From Ignavibacteriales bacterium (GTDB taxonomy: Bacteria > Bacteroidota > Ignavibacteria > Ignavibacteriales > Melioribacteraceae), in contig JACKAB010000010.1 of the NCBI GenBank assembly GCA_020635285.1, forward strand, positions 69,375 to 133,374: DNA of 64,000 nucleotides. Direction: 5' to 3'. Under the pieces are notes generated by a model. The model did not search any database. It saw only the letters and a list, made by a program, of their open reading frames with translations, and had not been told where the DNA came from. The translations under genes were made by a program, and so were the position numbers. Positions 27,400 through 37,151 of this stretch are shown here, one piece after another; the first letter of the stretch is position 1, and each line of letters begins with the position of its first letter.

Positions 27400-28275
27400 A
27401 TGTATAATAATCTTAAAAACAAATTGTTTTCACTTTTAATTTTTTTCCTTTCAATTACACAATTAAATTTCGCACAAATTGAAAAAGTTGTTGATGGTTT
27501 TCAATTTACTGAAGGTCCGGTTTGGAAAGACGGAGCTTTGCTTTTTAGTGATATACCGGCAAACAAGATTTATAGGTGGAATGTAAAAGATGGACTCTCA
27601 GTATTTTTGGAACCTTCCGGGAATTCTAACGGTTTGGCTTTAGATAAAGAAGGAAACCTGCTCTTAGCACAGCATGGAAACAGAAGGTTAGCAAAATTAT
27701 TTAGTGATGGAAAGGAAATTTCTTTGGCAAGTGAGTATTTCGGAAGTAAATTAAACTCACCTAATGATATTGCAGTTAAATCTGATGGTTCAATATTTTT
27801 TACTGATCCGCCATACGGAATTAAGCCCGAACAAGAGGAATTGGGATATTATGGGATTTACAGACTTAGCAAAAATGGGAAACTCAGACTTTTAGATAAC
27901 TCCTTAAGAAGACCAAATGGGATTGCGTTTTCTCCAGATGAAAAACTACTTTACGTTACAAATTCAGAAACTAAAGATATTTATGTTTGGGATGTGGCTG
28001 ATAGTATAATCACCAACAGAAGATTGTTTGCTAGTATGGAACCAAATGGAGCGGGAGACGGACTTAAAATAAATTCGGAAGGAAGGTTATTTGTTGCCGG
28101 ATCTGTTGGAATTTGGATATTTGAAAAAGATGGAACTTTTATTGAATCTATTGAAATTCCAGGGCAAACCACAAATTGTGCATGGGGCGATGAAGACAGG
28201 AAAACGCTTTATATTACTTCTGGTGATGCACTTTATAAATATCGTTCAAACTTGACAACTTATGAAAATAATTGA
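27400..28275 (+). CDS. SMP-30/gluconolactonase-family secreted protein
   Basis: A 291-aa protein with a signal peptide (cleavage near NFAQ, residue 25) and a six-bladed beta-propeller of the SMP-30/gluconolactonase family: FTEGPVWKDGALLFSDIPAN, then SNGLALDKEGNLLLAQHG, SPNDIAVKSDGSIFFTDPPYG and PNGIAFSPDEKLLYVTNSE. The metal site of the family (Glu in TEGP, Asn in SPND, Asp in PDEK-type loops) appears intact. The likely activity is hydrolysis of a sugar lactone or related ester in the periplasm. The stop overlaps the possible TTG start of the DinB-like gene. Confidence 0.9.
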   Translation: MYNNLKNKLFSLLIFFLSITQLNFAQIEKVVDGFQFTEGPVWKDGALLFSDIPANKIYRWNVKDGLSVFLEPSGNSNGLALDKEGNLLLAQHGNRRLAKLFSDGKEISLASEYFGSKLNSPNDIAVKSDGSIFFTDPPYGIKPEQEELGYYGIYRLSKNGKLRLLDNSLRRPNGIAFSPDEKLLYVTNSETKDIYVWDVADSIITNRRLFASMEPNGAGDGLKINSEGRLFVAGSVGIWIFEKDGTFIESIEIPGQTTNCAWGDEDRKTLYITSGDALYKYRSNLTTYENN

Positions 28276-28766
28276 GTGACATGACGAACGAAAATTTACA
28301 ACCATTTAAATATAACGGTGCCAGATCGCTTGTTCTGCTGCATGAAAAACATTTAAAATCTTTTCTTTTAATTTGGCGGGAAGCGTATGACAAAAATATT
28401 GCTCTGCCCAAAACAGAAGATCCAGATTATGAATCGTTGATAACGTTGCTAAGACATGTTTTAAGATCTGCAGGAAACTACATGAATTGGATATGTGATA
28501 AATTGGAGCTTCCGAGTCCAAAAATTAATGCTGTCCCAAATTTAGATATTATTAAAAATGAAGCTGATAATTATCTTAATCACCTTTTGGAAAGATGGAG
28601 ATTACCTCTTTGCGAAGTTGAAGAAGAAAAATTTATTTCACTAACATTTACCTCTAATTGGGGAATTGAGTATTGTATTGATGCAATGTTGGAACACGCC
28701 GTAATGCATCCAATCCGTCATGAATTTCAACTAAGAAATTTGATAAAAGAAAATTCTGAGACATAA
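28272..28766 (+). CDS. DinB-like four-helix-bundle protein
   Basis: A 164-aa soluble protein that fits the DinB/YfiT-like four-helix bundle, with candidate metal ligands in LRHVLRSAGNYMNW and in EHAVMHPIRHEFQLRNL near residues 142-158. Family members are metal-dependent enzymes, often thiol transferases, or have unknown roles. TTG at 28272 overlaps the upstream stop. The in-frame ATG at 28281 (MTNENLQPF) is the alternative. It is probably co-transcribed with the SMP-30 gene. Confidence 0.72.
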   Translation: MSDMTNENLQPFKYNGARSLVLLHEKHLKSFLLIWREAYDKNIALPKTEDPDYESLITLLRHVLRSAGNYMNWICDKLELPSPKINAVPNLDIIKNEADNYLNHLLERWRLPLCEVEEEKFISLTFTSNWGIEYCIDAMLEHAVMHPIRHEFQLRNLIKENSET

Positions 28767-28925
28767 AGTTCTAGAATGTAATTATTATAAAAAACATCTA
28801 TCTCTTTTAGATTTCAATCTCAAAAACAATGTTTTACATTAGTACAAATTAAGACTTTAATTTTATAAAATGGTTATTTGGAAAAAAAACAAAAAGCCTT
28901 ATCTTAAACAAATAGTTATTCGAAT

Positions 28926-31252
28926 TTACTTCATCAATAACATTTTCTTAGTTTGAGAAAAATTATTCCCGGAAAAGTTATAAAAATATATGCCCGATGT
29001 TAGTCCTTGCCAACCGGCATGCAGGTTTGAAGCATCAAAATCAAATGTGTATGTTCCTGCATTTATTTGGTCACTTAATAAAACAGCAACTTCTTGACCC
29101 AATACATTAAAAACTCTTAAAGTATACATTCCACTTGCCGGAATACTTACCACAATTTGTGTGTTTGGATTAAAAGGATTTGGATAATTTTGTTCAAGAG
29201 AATAACTGCTTGGCAACTCCAGTTGGTTATCTTCAACACTTGTAATTGCATCAATGTTTCCACCGCCAAAGGTTGGCGTCATTTGAACAAAGGGACCTGT
29301 TCCATTTAGATAACGGCCTGTTGATAAATCTGTTGTTTGCTCAGCATAACTTATTTCATCAATAATTGTTGTATCACTATTTGATAAGTAAATTGTTTCT
29401 CCTGATCCGGAGAGTTTAAAGTTAGCGTGTAATCCTTTCTGATCTTCATCATTATCTGCCCAAACAATTAAATATCCTTTTGCTGAAATAGTTGTGTCAG
29501 GGAATGACCACTGTGAAAGATCATCACCATCATCTGATAGAAAATATCCACTTAATGAAATAGCCTCTTCAGAATTATTATATAGTTCAATCCAATCTTC
29601 ATATTCACCTTCAGAATCTGTTGCAGTGGTTTCGTTGCTAGCCATAAACTCATTAATTACTAAATCACCCGAAACGGTTAAAGTATAAAACTCATATGCC
29701 GCACGATTAGGAGAAAAGGAAGCGGCATCATCATTTTCTGCATAAATATAATATTGAAATCCGCTTGAACCCGTAGAAACAGAAACGCCATAAATTCCAT
29801 CACCGCCTGATCCATCTCCATGATTTCCATCATCAAACATTTCTATTTTTTCAAAAGCCTTTGTCACACTTCTTCTATATGCTAATTTTACAATATTAGC
29901 GCTGCTAACATTTGCAGTTATAAAAACCTCTGAATTGGGAGAAGGAGAAGATGGAGTTTGTCCTAACTCAGAAATAGTTGGAGAAATTGCTTGAAAATCA
30001 TAAAGAGAATTTAGATATGTAACCCTTGCATCCATCAATTCAGCAATACCAAGAATTGATTGGTTCATAGGTCCGGGAGGACCTCCGCCACCAACGCTGT
30101 TATCTACATTATTGATGAAATTAGAATATGTATAAAATTTGTTTGGATCATTTTGTACTTCTGTATCAATAATATCTTGAATCTCCATTGCCCTTGTGCG
30201 ATACAAATCATTCTCAAAATAATCTTCCATTATCGTTTTCATATGAGCTACGTACATTTTTTTATATGTCGAGTTAGAAAGTACCTTGCTAATTATTGGG
30301 TAATTGCTGCTTGCTGAATTCAGATATGGATCAAGTTGCTGCAAACCAGATATATTTAATTGAGATCCACCAATAAGTGAAGAAAACACTCCAAAATTTT
30401 CATTAAAATCCCAAACTATTGGATTAAACATTCCCGCATTATCTTGATATAAATAATAATTATGTGCAAAATTTATTGGTGCATCTAAATTCACTAATAA
30501 ATTATCAAATGCCAACATCCATAAATGACGGTCAACATTTAAAACATCTTCAACAGATTCTGAATCATTATTTAGGACATCTAAAAAATTTATCAGGTCT
30601 TTCCATCCATTGTCAGATTCTATTTCATAATAATTTGCATAAGTTGCCGAGTCCACACCTAGATATCCCCAGACAGTTACAATATTTTGAGGTGTGTCAT
30701 TTACCAATTCGCCCTTAAAAAAGGAATTGTCACTACTATAATAATTACTTCTTAAAAATGCTTATCAACATCTTGCACACTCGTATAAAGTCCAAGATAA
30801 GTGCCATTAATATATACTTTAATATAATTCGCCAAACTTGCCGGCATATATTGTCTAGCTATTTCATAGCTTAGTGTTTCTCTAACAAAGCTTGGATCAT
30901 TATATACATTTGCAAGTTTTAATGTTCCATAATCCTCATGTTCTTGACCATCAATAGTGTAATCGAGTTTAATATTAAGTGGATTTTTTATTTGGTTTGC
31001 ACGATAGCTGCTGTTTCCTTTATATCTTACACCTACACTGTCATAAGTTATACCATTGACGACAGCGGTTCCCAATAAGCGTTCTTCATTACCTTCAGAA
31101 ACTAATTGATCAAGTAGAGCATCCCAGTTAGATTCTGTAAATGTGATCTCTATTGTATTTATTGTGTTTATGTCGTAAAAAATCCTGACCACTAATTTTT
31201 GCGGCAATAAAAAGAATGAGTAAAAAGTGTTCGAAATATTTTTTTTTTTCAT
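28926..31252 (-). CDS. Secreted CotH-kinase / lamin-tail domain protein with type IX sorting tail, frameshifted
   Basis: About 775 aa. The true start is the ATG at 31252. One base missing from the A run that follows converts the listed frame into a classical signal peptide (KKYFEHFLLILFIAAKISGQ). Another indel at about 31192 joins it to DFYDINTINTIEITF, and a missing T near 30745 joins VDKHF to LRSNYYSSDNSFFKGEL. Domains: CotH kinase-like (about 40-370), lamin-tail/LTD beta domain (about 480-600), and the C-terminal sorting tail with NYPNPFNP and IYFYNF. CotH proteins are atypical secreted kinases. The gene follows an ECF-type promoter at 31306-31332. Confidence 0.85.
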
Positions 31253-31305
31253 TTTTGAATCCTTGTATTCATTTTTAATTATCACTTAAATCATGATTTA
31301 TATAT

Positions 31306-31332
31306 AAGACGATGATTTTGAAAAAAACTTGC
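31306..31332 (-). promoter_or_regulatory. ECF-type promoter of the CotH gene
   Basis: The plus-strand sequence is AAGACGAT, 10 variable bases, AAAACTTGC. On the minus strand this reads GCAAGTTTT (-35 like) and ATCGTCTT (-10 like, with a CGTC core). The identical bipartite sequence with the same 10-base spacer lies upstream of the ECF sigma gene at 33241-33267. Transcription would start about 45 bases before the CotH ATG. The shared, exactly spaced blocks are seen directly; sigma recognition is inferred. Confidence 0.6.
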
Positions 31333-31382
31333 ACAGAAGGGTTAGATAGTTTAATAATGAGCTTTTGCCAAAAATTAAATTA

Positions 31383-31556
31383 TTACTTATGTGTACTTTT
31401 ATAAACAATATTATTTTTTGTTTTACTTTTTATTGGAATTAAATTTTTCTTTAGTTCTCTTTCTTTCAAAATCTTACTATATAATACTTCTATTCGGTCC
31501 GCAAAATCAGTTAATTGATTTACTAAATCATTTAATACCATATTTGAATAATCCAT
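31383..31556 (-). CDS. Small charged protein, 57 aa
   Basis: ATG at 31556, stop at 31383-31385. The protein begins MDYSNMVLNDLVNQLTDFAD and continues as a Lys/Glu-rich, probably helical segment. AGGAAAAT lies 5-12 bases before the ATG. It sits just downstream of the terminator that ends the Spy-like gene and upstream of the CotH promoter. I do not recognise it. The heptad-like Leu/Ile spacing suggests a short coiled coil. It could be a chance ORF. Confidence 0.35.
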   Translation of the reverse strand: MDYSNMVLNDLVNQLTDFADRIEVLYSKILKERELKKNLIPIKSKTKNNIVYKSTHK

Positions 31557-31640
31557 CAATATTTTCCTATGCTTGTTTCTTAAATGTATGACGACAAATT
31601 TTAAAATAACTTGTGCAGGTGATGATAAAAGTTTTAAATG

Positions 31641-31674
31641 AAAAACCCCTCAACAACATTGATGGGGGTTTTCC
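31641..31674 (-). terminator. Intrinsic terminator after the Spy-like gene
   Basis: A stem-loop with AACCCC/GGGGTT outer arms and TCAA/TTGA inner arms around a TGTTG loop, followed on the minus strand by a T run (GGGGTTTTT). It lies 15 bp after the restored stop codon of the Spy-like gene, which supports ending that gene at 31689 rather than 31567. The A run on the other side would let it work in both directions. Confidence 0.65.
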
Positions 31675-31688
31675 TTCCTTGAAAATAT

Positions 31689-32258
31689 TTAATTTCTCTT
31701 TGGCGGCCGCTCTCCTCTTGGCGGCGGGAGGCGGAGGCATTTCACCTTTAACCTCTCCTATTGGAGCACCTGGAGGAGGATTGCCTTGTTGTGCTTTACC
31801 TAATAAACGATGCACAATTTCAAATAATTTATTTTGCTGCTCTGGTGTACAAATTTCCTTTAATTTCAAAAAATGCTGAAATGTTAATAGTTCTAGTTCT
31901 GTCTGCTTTTCAAGTGAGAGATTAAGCAATGAGTCGGAAATAATAGTTTTATCACCATACATTGCTTCTTCAAACATTTTTCTTTTCACCAGCATTAATT
32001 CATCATTTAATTCTGCTGCTTTTTTGTGATGATTTTCCCTTAACTCTAAAAATTTTTCCGTTTGTTCAGTAGAAAATCCCAATTCTTCTTTCAACATTTC
32101 TTGAATTCTAACCTTTTCATCTCCTTTATCTACCGCACCTCGCATATTATCATGCTTTTGGTTTTCCAAGCCAGAAGTAATAGCAATGCTGCAATGTTAA
32201 TAATCACTAAAACTACTATTGTGATTATAAGGTTTCTATTTTGCTTAATTATATCCAT
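31689..32258 (-). CDS. Spy/CpxP-like periplasmic protein (heavy-metal sensor type), frameshifted
   Basis: About 190 aa. Start ATG at 32258 with a TM helix at about 9-31 (NLIITIVVLVIINIAALLLL). After a frame change near 32165 comes a helical periplasmic domain with the LTxxQ-like repeats of Spy/CpxP/CnrX proteins (GFSTEQTEKFLELRE, then CTPEQQNKLFEIVHRLL). A third frame change in the C-rich run near 31730 gives a natural Pro-rich end (PPPRGERPPKRN) and a stop at 31689-31691, just before a terminator. Such proteins buffer metals or misfolded proteins, or feed ECF signalling. It lies in a block with an ECF sigma gene. Confidence 0.7.
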
Positions 32259-32266
32259 AATATTAC

Positions 32267-32596
32267 CTACTCAAATAAAAATTTTTCTGTTTGATCACTT
32301 TCTAAATTAAAATCACTCTTTAAAATATCAACCAGCTCCAGATCTGTTTCTGAGCTAACAACTGAAATATCGGAACTTGTATACCAAATGGCCGTGGTTA
32401 AGTTTAACACAACCAAAACAGTGAAAAATGAGGGTTTCAACACACCATAAATCGAAAAACTTTTTTCTGGATTTTTCATTAATTCTTTGCTGAACCCTAG
32501 TATAAAAATAAGGATTGGGCTGTAATGTCTCTTTTGTTTTCAAAAGATTCCCAAAGTCTTATCAATTTCGTTCTGTATTTTTTCTTGTTTGTTCAT
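32267..32596 (-). CDS. Small membrane protein downstream of ECF sigma (possible anti-sigma-like), frameshifted
   Basis: About 110 aa when two indels are repaired. It starts MNKQEKIQNEIDKTLGIF (ATG 32596), continues KETLQPNPYFYTRVQQRINE, then SFSIYGVLKPSFFTVLVVLN as a TM segment, and has a short periplasmic tail ending EKFLFE. The frames change near 32542 and in the A run near 32460. A cytoplasmic helical N-terminus plus one TM, directly after an ECF sigma gene and before a Spy-like gene, is the usual position of a membrane anti-sigma factor. There is no zinc-type HxxxCxxC motif, so this role is inference. Confidence 0.55.
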
Positions 32597-32645
32597 TTTA
32601 ACTCCCAATAATTGAGACGTTCTTTTTCTCTAAAAACTTGTGTGT

Positions 32646-33208
32646 TTATAAATGTTTTTCAAAATAATCTTTTAATTCTTTTTGTAAATTTTTCTTTGCT
32701 CTATGCATCAAAGCTTCAACTGCCGATAATGACATATCCATAATTTCTGTAATTTCTTTATTGCTAAATCCTTCATATTTGCTCAAAATTATTGCTGTTT
32801 TCTGATTATCCGGTAATTTTGATAATGCCCAATCAAGAATTTCTTTTCTTTCTTTATCTTCTAATTCTTGTTCCGGTGTTCCATTGCTCGGAATTTCTAT
32901 AATTTCTTCACCTTCTTCAGTAGATCGGAACAAACTTGTTAATTGACCAAAACGTTTTTTTCTTTTCTTGCTTCTCAAAAATCCAATGATTTGTTAACTG
33001 CTATTCTATAAACCCAGGTAGAAATTTGTGATTCCTCACGAAAATGACTCATTGATTCATAAACTTGAATAAATACTTCCTGGGCAATATCATCAGCATC
33101 CTCGACATTATTAACATATCGGAAACAAGTGTTTCTCACCTTTTCTTGAAGTTTTTCAACAATGCTTTGAAAATCAGTTGTATCGTAAATTTGTTCGGCC
33201 AAAAACAT
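32646..33208 (-). CDS. ECF RNA polymerase sigma factor (one frameshift)
   Basis: About 188 aa. Sigma region 2 (VRNTCFRYVNNVEDADDIAQ) is in one frame, and region 4 (LSKLPDNQKTAIILSKYEGF, then SLSAVEALMHRAKKNL) is in another. A missing T near 32985 (KSLDF then LRSKKRKKRFG) splits them. I start it at the ATG at 33208 (MFLAEQIYD) instead of 33238, because the promoter -10 element at 33241-33248 is too close to the earlier ATG. It resembles RpoE/SigW-type sigma factors and probably controls its own operon and the CotH gene through the shared promoter motif. Confidence 0.85.
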
Positions 33209-33240
33209 ATTTTCCAAATATTCTATTGCAATATACAATT

Positions 33241-33267
33241 AAGACGATATAATTTTAAAAAACTTGC
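33241..33267 (-). promoter_or_regulatory. ECF-type promoter of the sigma operon (autoregulation)
   Basis: AAGACGAT, 10 bases, AAAACTTGC on the plus strand. On the minus strand it is GCAAGTTTT as -35 and ATCGTCTT as -10. It is the same two blocks and spacing as at 31306-31332 in front of the CotH gene, while the 10-base spacers differ. Its place directly before an ECF sigma gene is what an autoregulated sigma factor would show. Confidence 0.6.
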
Positions 33268-33446
33268 GGCTCAAAATTAATTTTTTGTAAAAAAAATACA
33301 TTTTGCTAAAGTCCTTCCCCATCAAAAAGAACTAATAAATTTAAGATTTAAAGTCCTATCCCATATTACAGAACGATTTAATTATCTTAAGAACATATTT
33401 TTGCTGAAGTAAATTCATTCGTAGTGCGCGGAGTTAAATAATGAAA

Positions 33447-33474
33447 TTCATACTTCGACTTCGCTCAGTATGAA
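33447..33474. repeat. REP-like inverted repeat
   Basis: TTCATACT, a 12-base loop, then AGTATGAA: 8-bp perfect arms around TCGACTTCGCTC. This is the 'CTTCGACTTCGCTCAG' class of dispersed palindrome common in Bacteroidetes-type intergenic regions. It lies in the 260-bp gap before the TonB receptor gene. Confidence 0.6.
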
Positions 33475-33498
33475 AATTATTAATAACTTGAGGCAAGA

Positions 33499-35784
33499 AT
33501 GAAAAAAATAGTTCTTTTAATATATTTTGTTATTATCAGCTTAACGTATTCTCAAAATTCACCCCAAGGAATTTTAGAAGGAATTGTTGTGGATAATAAT
33601 AGTAAATCTCCACTAATTGGTGTAAATATTTTTATCAAAGATAAGAATATTGGTGCCACAACAGATAAGAATGGATTTTATCAATTTAAAAATATTTCTG
33701 TTGGTACCTATACTATTCAGTTTAGTTATTTGGGTTACGATAAAGTTACAAAAACAGATGTAATTATTAGACCACAGCGAACAACATATCTTAACATAAA
33801 CCTCAACTCATCTTCAGTTGAGTTAGAAGATGTTGTAGTTGAAAGCGGTTACTTTACTGAAATTGATAATAAACCATTAGGAACCGTAAATTTTTCTGCA
33901 GAAGAAATTAGAAGAGCTCCAGGCTCTGCTGGAGATGTAAGCAGAATTTTATTTGGTTTACCATCGCTAGCAAAAGTTAATGATTCAAGAAACAGTTTAA
34001 TTGTCCGTGGTGGAAGTCCGATTGAAAATAGTTTCTACATAGATAATATTGAGATTCCAAATATAAATCACTTCCCGGTTGAGGGATCATCTGACGGACC
34101 AATCGGAATATTAAATGTTGATTTTATAGAAGATGTAAATTTTTACTCGGGCGGATTTTCATCAATTTACGGAGATAAACTTTCCTCAATTATGGAGATA
34201 ACTTTTAGGGAAGGTGCAAAGGATAATATTCAGCCGCAAATTAATTTGAGCATGCAGGGCTTTGGAGCAGCTATCGAAGGACCAATTTCAAAAAAAGGTT
34301 CATATATGGTTTCCGGAAATATGAGTTATCTAGATTTAATTTTAGATCCAAAAGAAACCGGTGGGGCAATTCCTCGCTATGGAGATGCTCAAGCAAAAGT
34401 TGTCTATAATTTTAATGAAAATAATAAACTCACCTTTTTAGAAATTCTTTCAATAGATCAAATAAATTTAGATTACGAAAACGCTCTTAAAACTGAGCTG
34501 ACAAATGTTTTTGGAAGGACTGACGGAGTTACAAATGTTGCCGGATTAAATTGGCAATACATTTGGGGAAAAAGCGGATATTCAAACACTTCTCTCTCTC
34601 ATACATACTTTGGCTACAAAAGAGATTACTCTGAGACAAAATCTAAAAATCATCTTTTTGCAAACAACTCAAAAGAAAATACGTTGAAGTTGAGAAATGT
34701 AAATTACTATAAACTTGATGACAATAATAAGTTTGAGTTTGGCTTTGAAACAAAATATAACTTCAGCAATTTTGATGTGCTGTATGAAGCATGGGAAGAT
34801 CATTATGGAAATGCAACTCCACGGCTTTATGTTGATAATAAAATTAACTCTGTAAAAAGCGGAATTTTTGCTCAACACAGAATGAAAATATCTGAGAGAT
34901 TAAAGTTAGAGTACGGTGGTAGAATTGATTACTTCCAGTATAATGACCACATAACTTTTTCACCAAGATTATCTTTAGCTTATGAATTTAATAACGGAAT
35001 AACTTTATCAGGCAGTGCGGGAATTTTTACTCAAGAAATACCTGAGAACTTCCTTGTGCAAAATGATAAATTTAAAGACCTATCTACTCCAACTTCAAAT
35101 CATTTTATTTTAGGAATAAGTAAAATGCTTGGGGAAACCACCAGGCTTAGCTTAGAAGGTTATTACAAAACTTATAACAATTTTCCAATAGATCCGACAC
35201 AGCCGAATGTTTTTCTTTTTGATCAATCAATGATAGACGGATTATTTCTAAATCATGAAAACTTGGTTGATAATGGAGAAGCATTCTCACGTGGAATTGA
35301 GTTAATGATTCAGAAAAAATTAGCAGCAGATTTTTATGGATTAGTTAGCGCATCATATTCAAAAACCAGATACAAAGATTTGAACAATGATTGGCACAAT
35401 AGAATTTATGACAACCAATTTAACTTTACTTTTGAGGGAGGTTACATTCCAAACAATGAATGGGAATTTAAACTTCGTTGGATTTATGCCGGCGGCGCAC
35501 CTTATACTCCGTTTGATATTGTCAAATCAACAGAACTTAACAGAGGAATTTGGGATACTGAAAACATTAATAGCAAAAGATTGCCGGATTACCATTCATT
35601 AAATGTGAGAGTTGATAAACGATTTTATTTTTCCAGTACAAGTTTAATTGTTTATTTAAGTGTATGGAATGCTTACGGAAGAGAAAATATTGCTTTTTAT
35701 CAATGGGATGAAAAGGAAAATAAATTAGATTATCAAACTCAGTGGAGCACTTTGCCAGTTTTAGGTGTTGAGTATAAATTTTAG
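33499..35784 (+). CDS. TonB-dependent outer-membrane receptor with regulatory-like N-domain
   Basis: A 761-aa outer-membrane receptor. Signal peptide at 1-19. The carboxypeptidase-regulatory-like domain is at about 25-110 (LEGIVVDNNSKSPLIGVNIF). The plug domain is at about 120-240 (RAPGSAGDVSRILFGLPSL, then SLIVRGGSP). A 22-strand-type barrel runs to a terminal aromatic (GVEYKF). Such receptors import siderophores, vitamins or oligomers using TonB. No SusD partner follows, which argues against glycan uptake. The ligand cannot be told from the sequence. The nearby FecI/FecR and TonB-domain genes at 37-40 kb may belong to the same uptake theme, although an AraC-type gene lies between. Confidence 0.9.
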   Translation: MKKIVLLIYFVIISLTYSQNSPQGILEGIVVDNNSKSPLIGVNIFIKDKNIGATTDKNGFYQFKNISVGTYTIQFSYLGYDKVTKTDVIIRPQRTTYLNINLNSSSVELEDVVVESGYFTEIDNKPLGTVNFSAEEIRRAPGSAGDVSRILFGLPSLAKVNDSRNSLIVRGGSPIENSFYIDNIEIPNINHFPVEGSSDGPIGILNVDFIEDVNFYSGGFSSIYGDKLSSIMEITFREGAKDNIQPQINLSMQGFGAAIEGPISKKGSYMVSGNMSYLDLILDPKETGGAIPRYGDAQAKVVYNFNENNKLTFLEILSIDQINLDYENALKTELTNVFGRTDGVTNVAGLNWQYIWGKSGYSNTSLSHTYFGYKRDYSETKSKNHLFANNSKENTLKLRNVNYYKLDDNNKFEFGFETKYNFSNFDVLYEAWEDHYGNATPRLYVDNKINSVKSGIFAQHRMKISERLKLEYGGRIDYFQYNDHITFSPRLSLAYEFNNGITLSGSAGIFTQEIPENFLVQNDKFKDLSTPTSNHFILGISKMLGETTRLSLEGYYKTYNNFPIDPTQPNVFLFDQSMIDGLFLNHENLVDNGEAFSRGIELMIQKKLAADFYGLVSASYSKTRYKDLNNDWHNRIYDNQFNFTFEGGYIPNNEWEFKLRWIYAGGAPYTPFDIVKSTELNRGIWDTENINSKRLPDYHSLNVRVDKRFYFSSTSLIVYLSVWNAYGRENIAFYQWDEKENKLDYQTQWSTLPVLGVEYKF

Positions 35785-35793
35785 AATTGGATC

Positions 35794-35853
35794 TGTCATT
35801 CCCGTGAAAACGGGAATCTAAAAAATAGATACCGGATCAAGTCCGGCATGACA
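35794..35853. repeat. Composite REP-like palindrome between convergent genes
   Basis: Outer arms TGTCAT/ATGACA enclose two hairpins: ATTCCCGT-gaaa-ACGGGAAT (8-bp stem) and CCGGA-tcaag-TCCGG (5-bp stem). This is the dispersed 'GTCATTCCCG' type element. It sits between the ends of the TonB-receptor gene and the convergent AraC gene, where it could also act as a bidirectional terminator. Confidence 0.7.
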
Positions 35854-35859
35854 AATAAT

Positions 35860-36969
35860 TTAGTTAATATTTCTAAATTGTGCTGGAGTCATTCCAGTAA
35901 TTTTTTTAAATGCAGAATAATATGCCGACTTGGACGAGAACCCTGCTTCAAAACCATGGGCCAGTAAATTATATTTTCCTTCCTTATCTAAAAGAATTAA
36001 TTTTTTAACTTCCTCAACTCTATAAGCATTTATAAAATCATAAAAGTTTTGATTTTGTTTTGTGTTAATAATTTCAGAAAGATTGTGCGAGCTTATTCCA
36101 ATTTTTTCAGCCAATTGATTCAAGCTTAGTTTTGGATCAAGGTATGGTTGATCTTTTTCCATTGTTTCTACCAAGGTCTTTAAATACTCTCCGGCTTTTT
36201 CATCTGAAAGACCCGACTTTTTATATGTTCCATTCTCTTCTTCAATAATTTTTATTTCAGGTTGTTTGTAACTTTTTATTGCAAGCGTGTAAAGAAAAAT
36301 TGAGATCGAAATATAAATCATAAGGTTGGCTTGAAGCTGATCACCAAACATAAATCCAACAAAGTATGAAAGCAACACAATTAACCAAATTATAACTGTT
36401 CCAAAAACTAAATACAAGAGCCAGCTTAAATCAATATCTTCAATACTGGAAAGTGAATTTTTAATTTGTTTGTTAAATTTAATTGTTTTATCAACAGTTA
36501 AAGCCATATAAAATACGCCCACAACGGGAATTAACATTCCAACAAGTTTAATATGCCATTGCGGTTCTTTAGCAAAATCTAATAAACCTAACTGATATTC
36601 AGGAGATTCAAAATAAAAAAAACAAAGTCCATATATTTGAGCTAAAATAAACGGAATAAAATGAATTAAATTGCTAAGATCAAAAGATTGCTTTTTATGA
36701 ATTAAGAACACCACATAAAGATAAATCAGAGGTCCATACAAATAAGGCAATGTGTTACTTATTCCCAAAATCCATGGTATGTTTTTTATATAACCAGATA
36801 AAAATGCAACTCCGGCAAGCAAATCCAATGCAAAGACCAGCATTGTAATGGACAAAAATTTATTTGCAAAACTATTTTCTTTTTTTCTCCATAGAATGAA
36901 AAATAAGAAAACTGCTTGTGCTACACCAATTGCAAAAATATAAGTTATTATTTCTTTGAATTCTAACAT
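35860..36969 (-). CDS. Membrane-anchored AraC-family transcriptional regulator
   Basis: A 369-aa protein. The N-terminal half has about seven hydrophobic helices (residues 8-235), like the 7TM sensor regions found in Bacteroidetes-type regulators. The C-terminal AraC HTH domain spans about 265-369 (SLNQLAEKIGISSHNLSEII, then EAGFSSKSAYYSAFKKITGM). It would couple a membrane signal directly to promoter binding. It is convergent with the TonB receptor gene and divergent from the FecI-like sigma gene, so either could be a target. The frame is intact. Confidence 0.87.
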   Translation of the reverse strand: MLEFKEIITYIFAIGVAQAVFLFFILWRKKENSFANKFLSITMLVFALDLLAGVAFLSGYIKNIPWILGISNTLPYLYGPLIYLYVVFLIHKKQSFDLSNLIHFIPFILAQIYGLCFFYFESPEYQLGLLDFAKEPQWHIKLVGMLIPVVGVFYMALTVDKTIKFNKQIKNSLSSIEDIDLSWLLYLVFGTVIIWLIVLLSYFVGFMFGDQLQANLMIYISISIFLYTLAIKSYKQPEIKIIEEENGTYKKSGLSDEKAGEYLKTLVETMEKDQPYLDPKLSLNQLAEKIGISSHNLSEIINTKQNQNFYDFINAYRVEEVKKLILLDKEGKYNLLAHGFEAGFSSKSAYYSAFKKITGMTPAQFRNIN

Positions 36970-37151
36970 TATTTAAATGAAATTATTTTGATGAAGATAA
37001 AATAATCAAAGATGCTATAAAATAATACTATTTAGAAAAGCTTTGCTTCAACTTATATAAACTGAGAGTAAAATTTTTGTATTTCTCCGTGTTTATTTCT
37101 TAACTATTTATATATTTATAAATATAAACCATTTCATTAGGAACTAGAAAA

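Noticed and set aside
31391..31591. 66-aa plus-strand ORF, Phe/Leu-rich
   Set aside because: It has no ribosome site and overlaps the better-supported 57-aa minus-strand ORF; its composition reflects the AT-rich complement.
31567..31688. Extended C-terminus of the Spy-like protein
   Set aside because: This tail runs through an intrinsic terminator; the restored frame ends at 31689 with a typical Pro-rich end.
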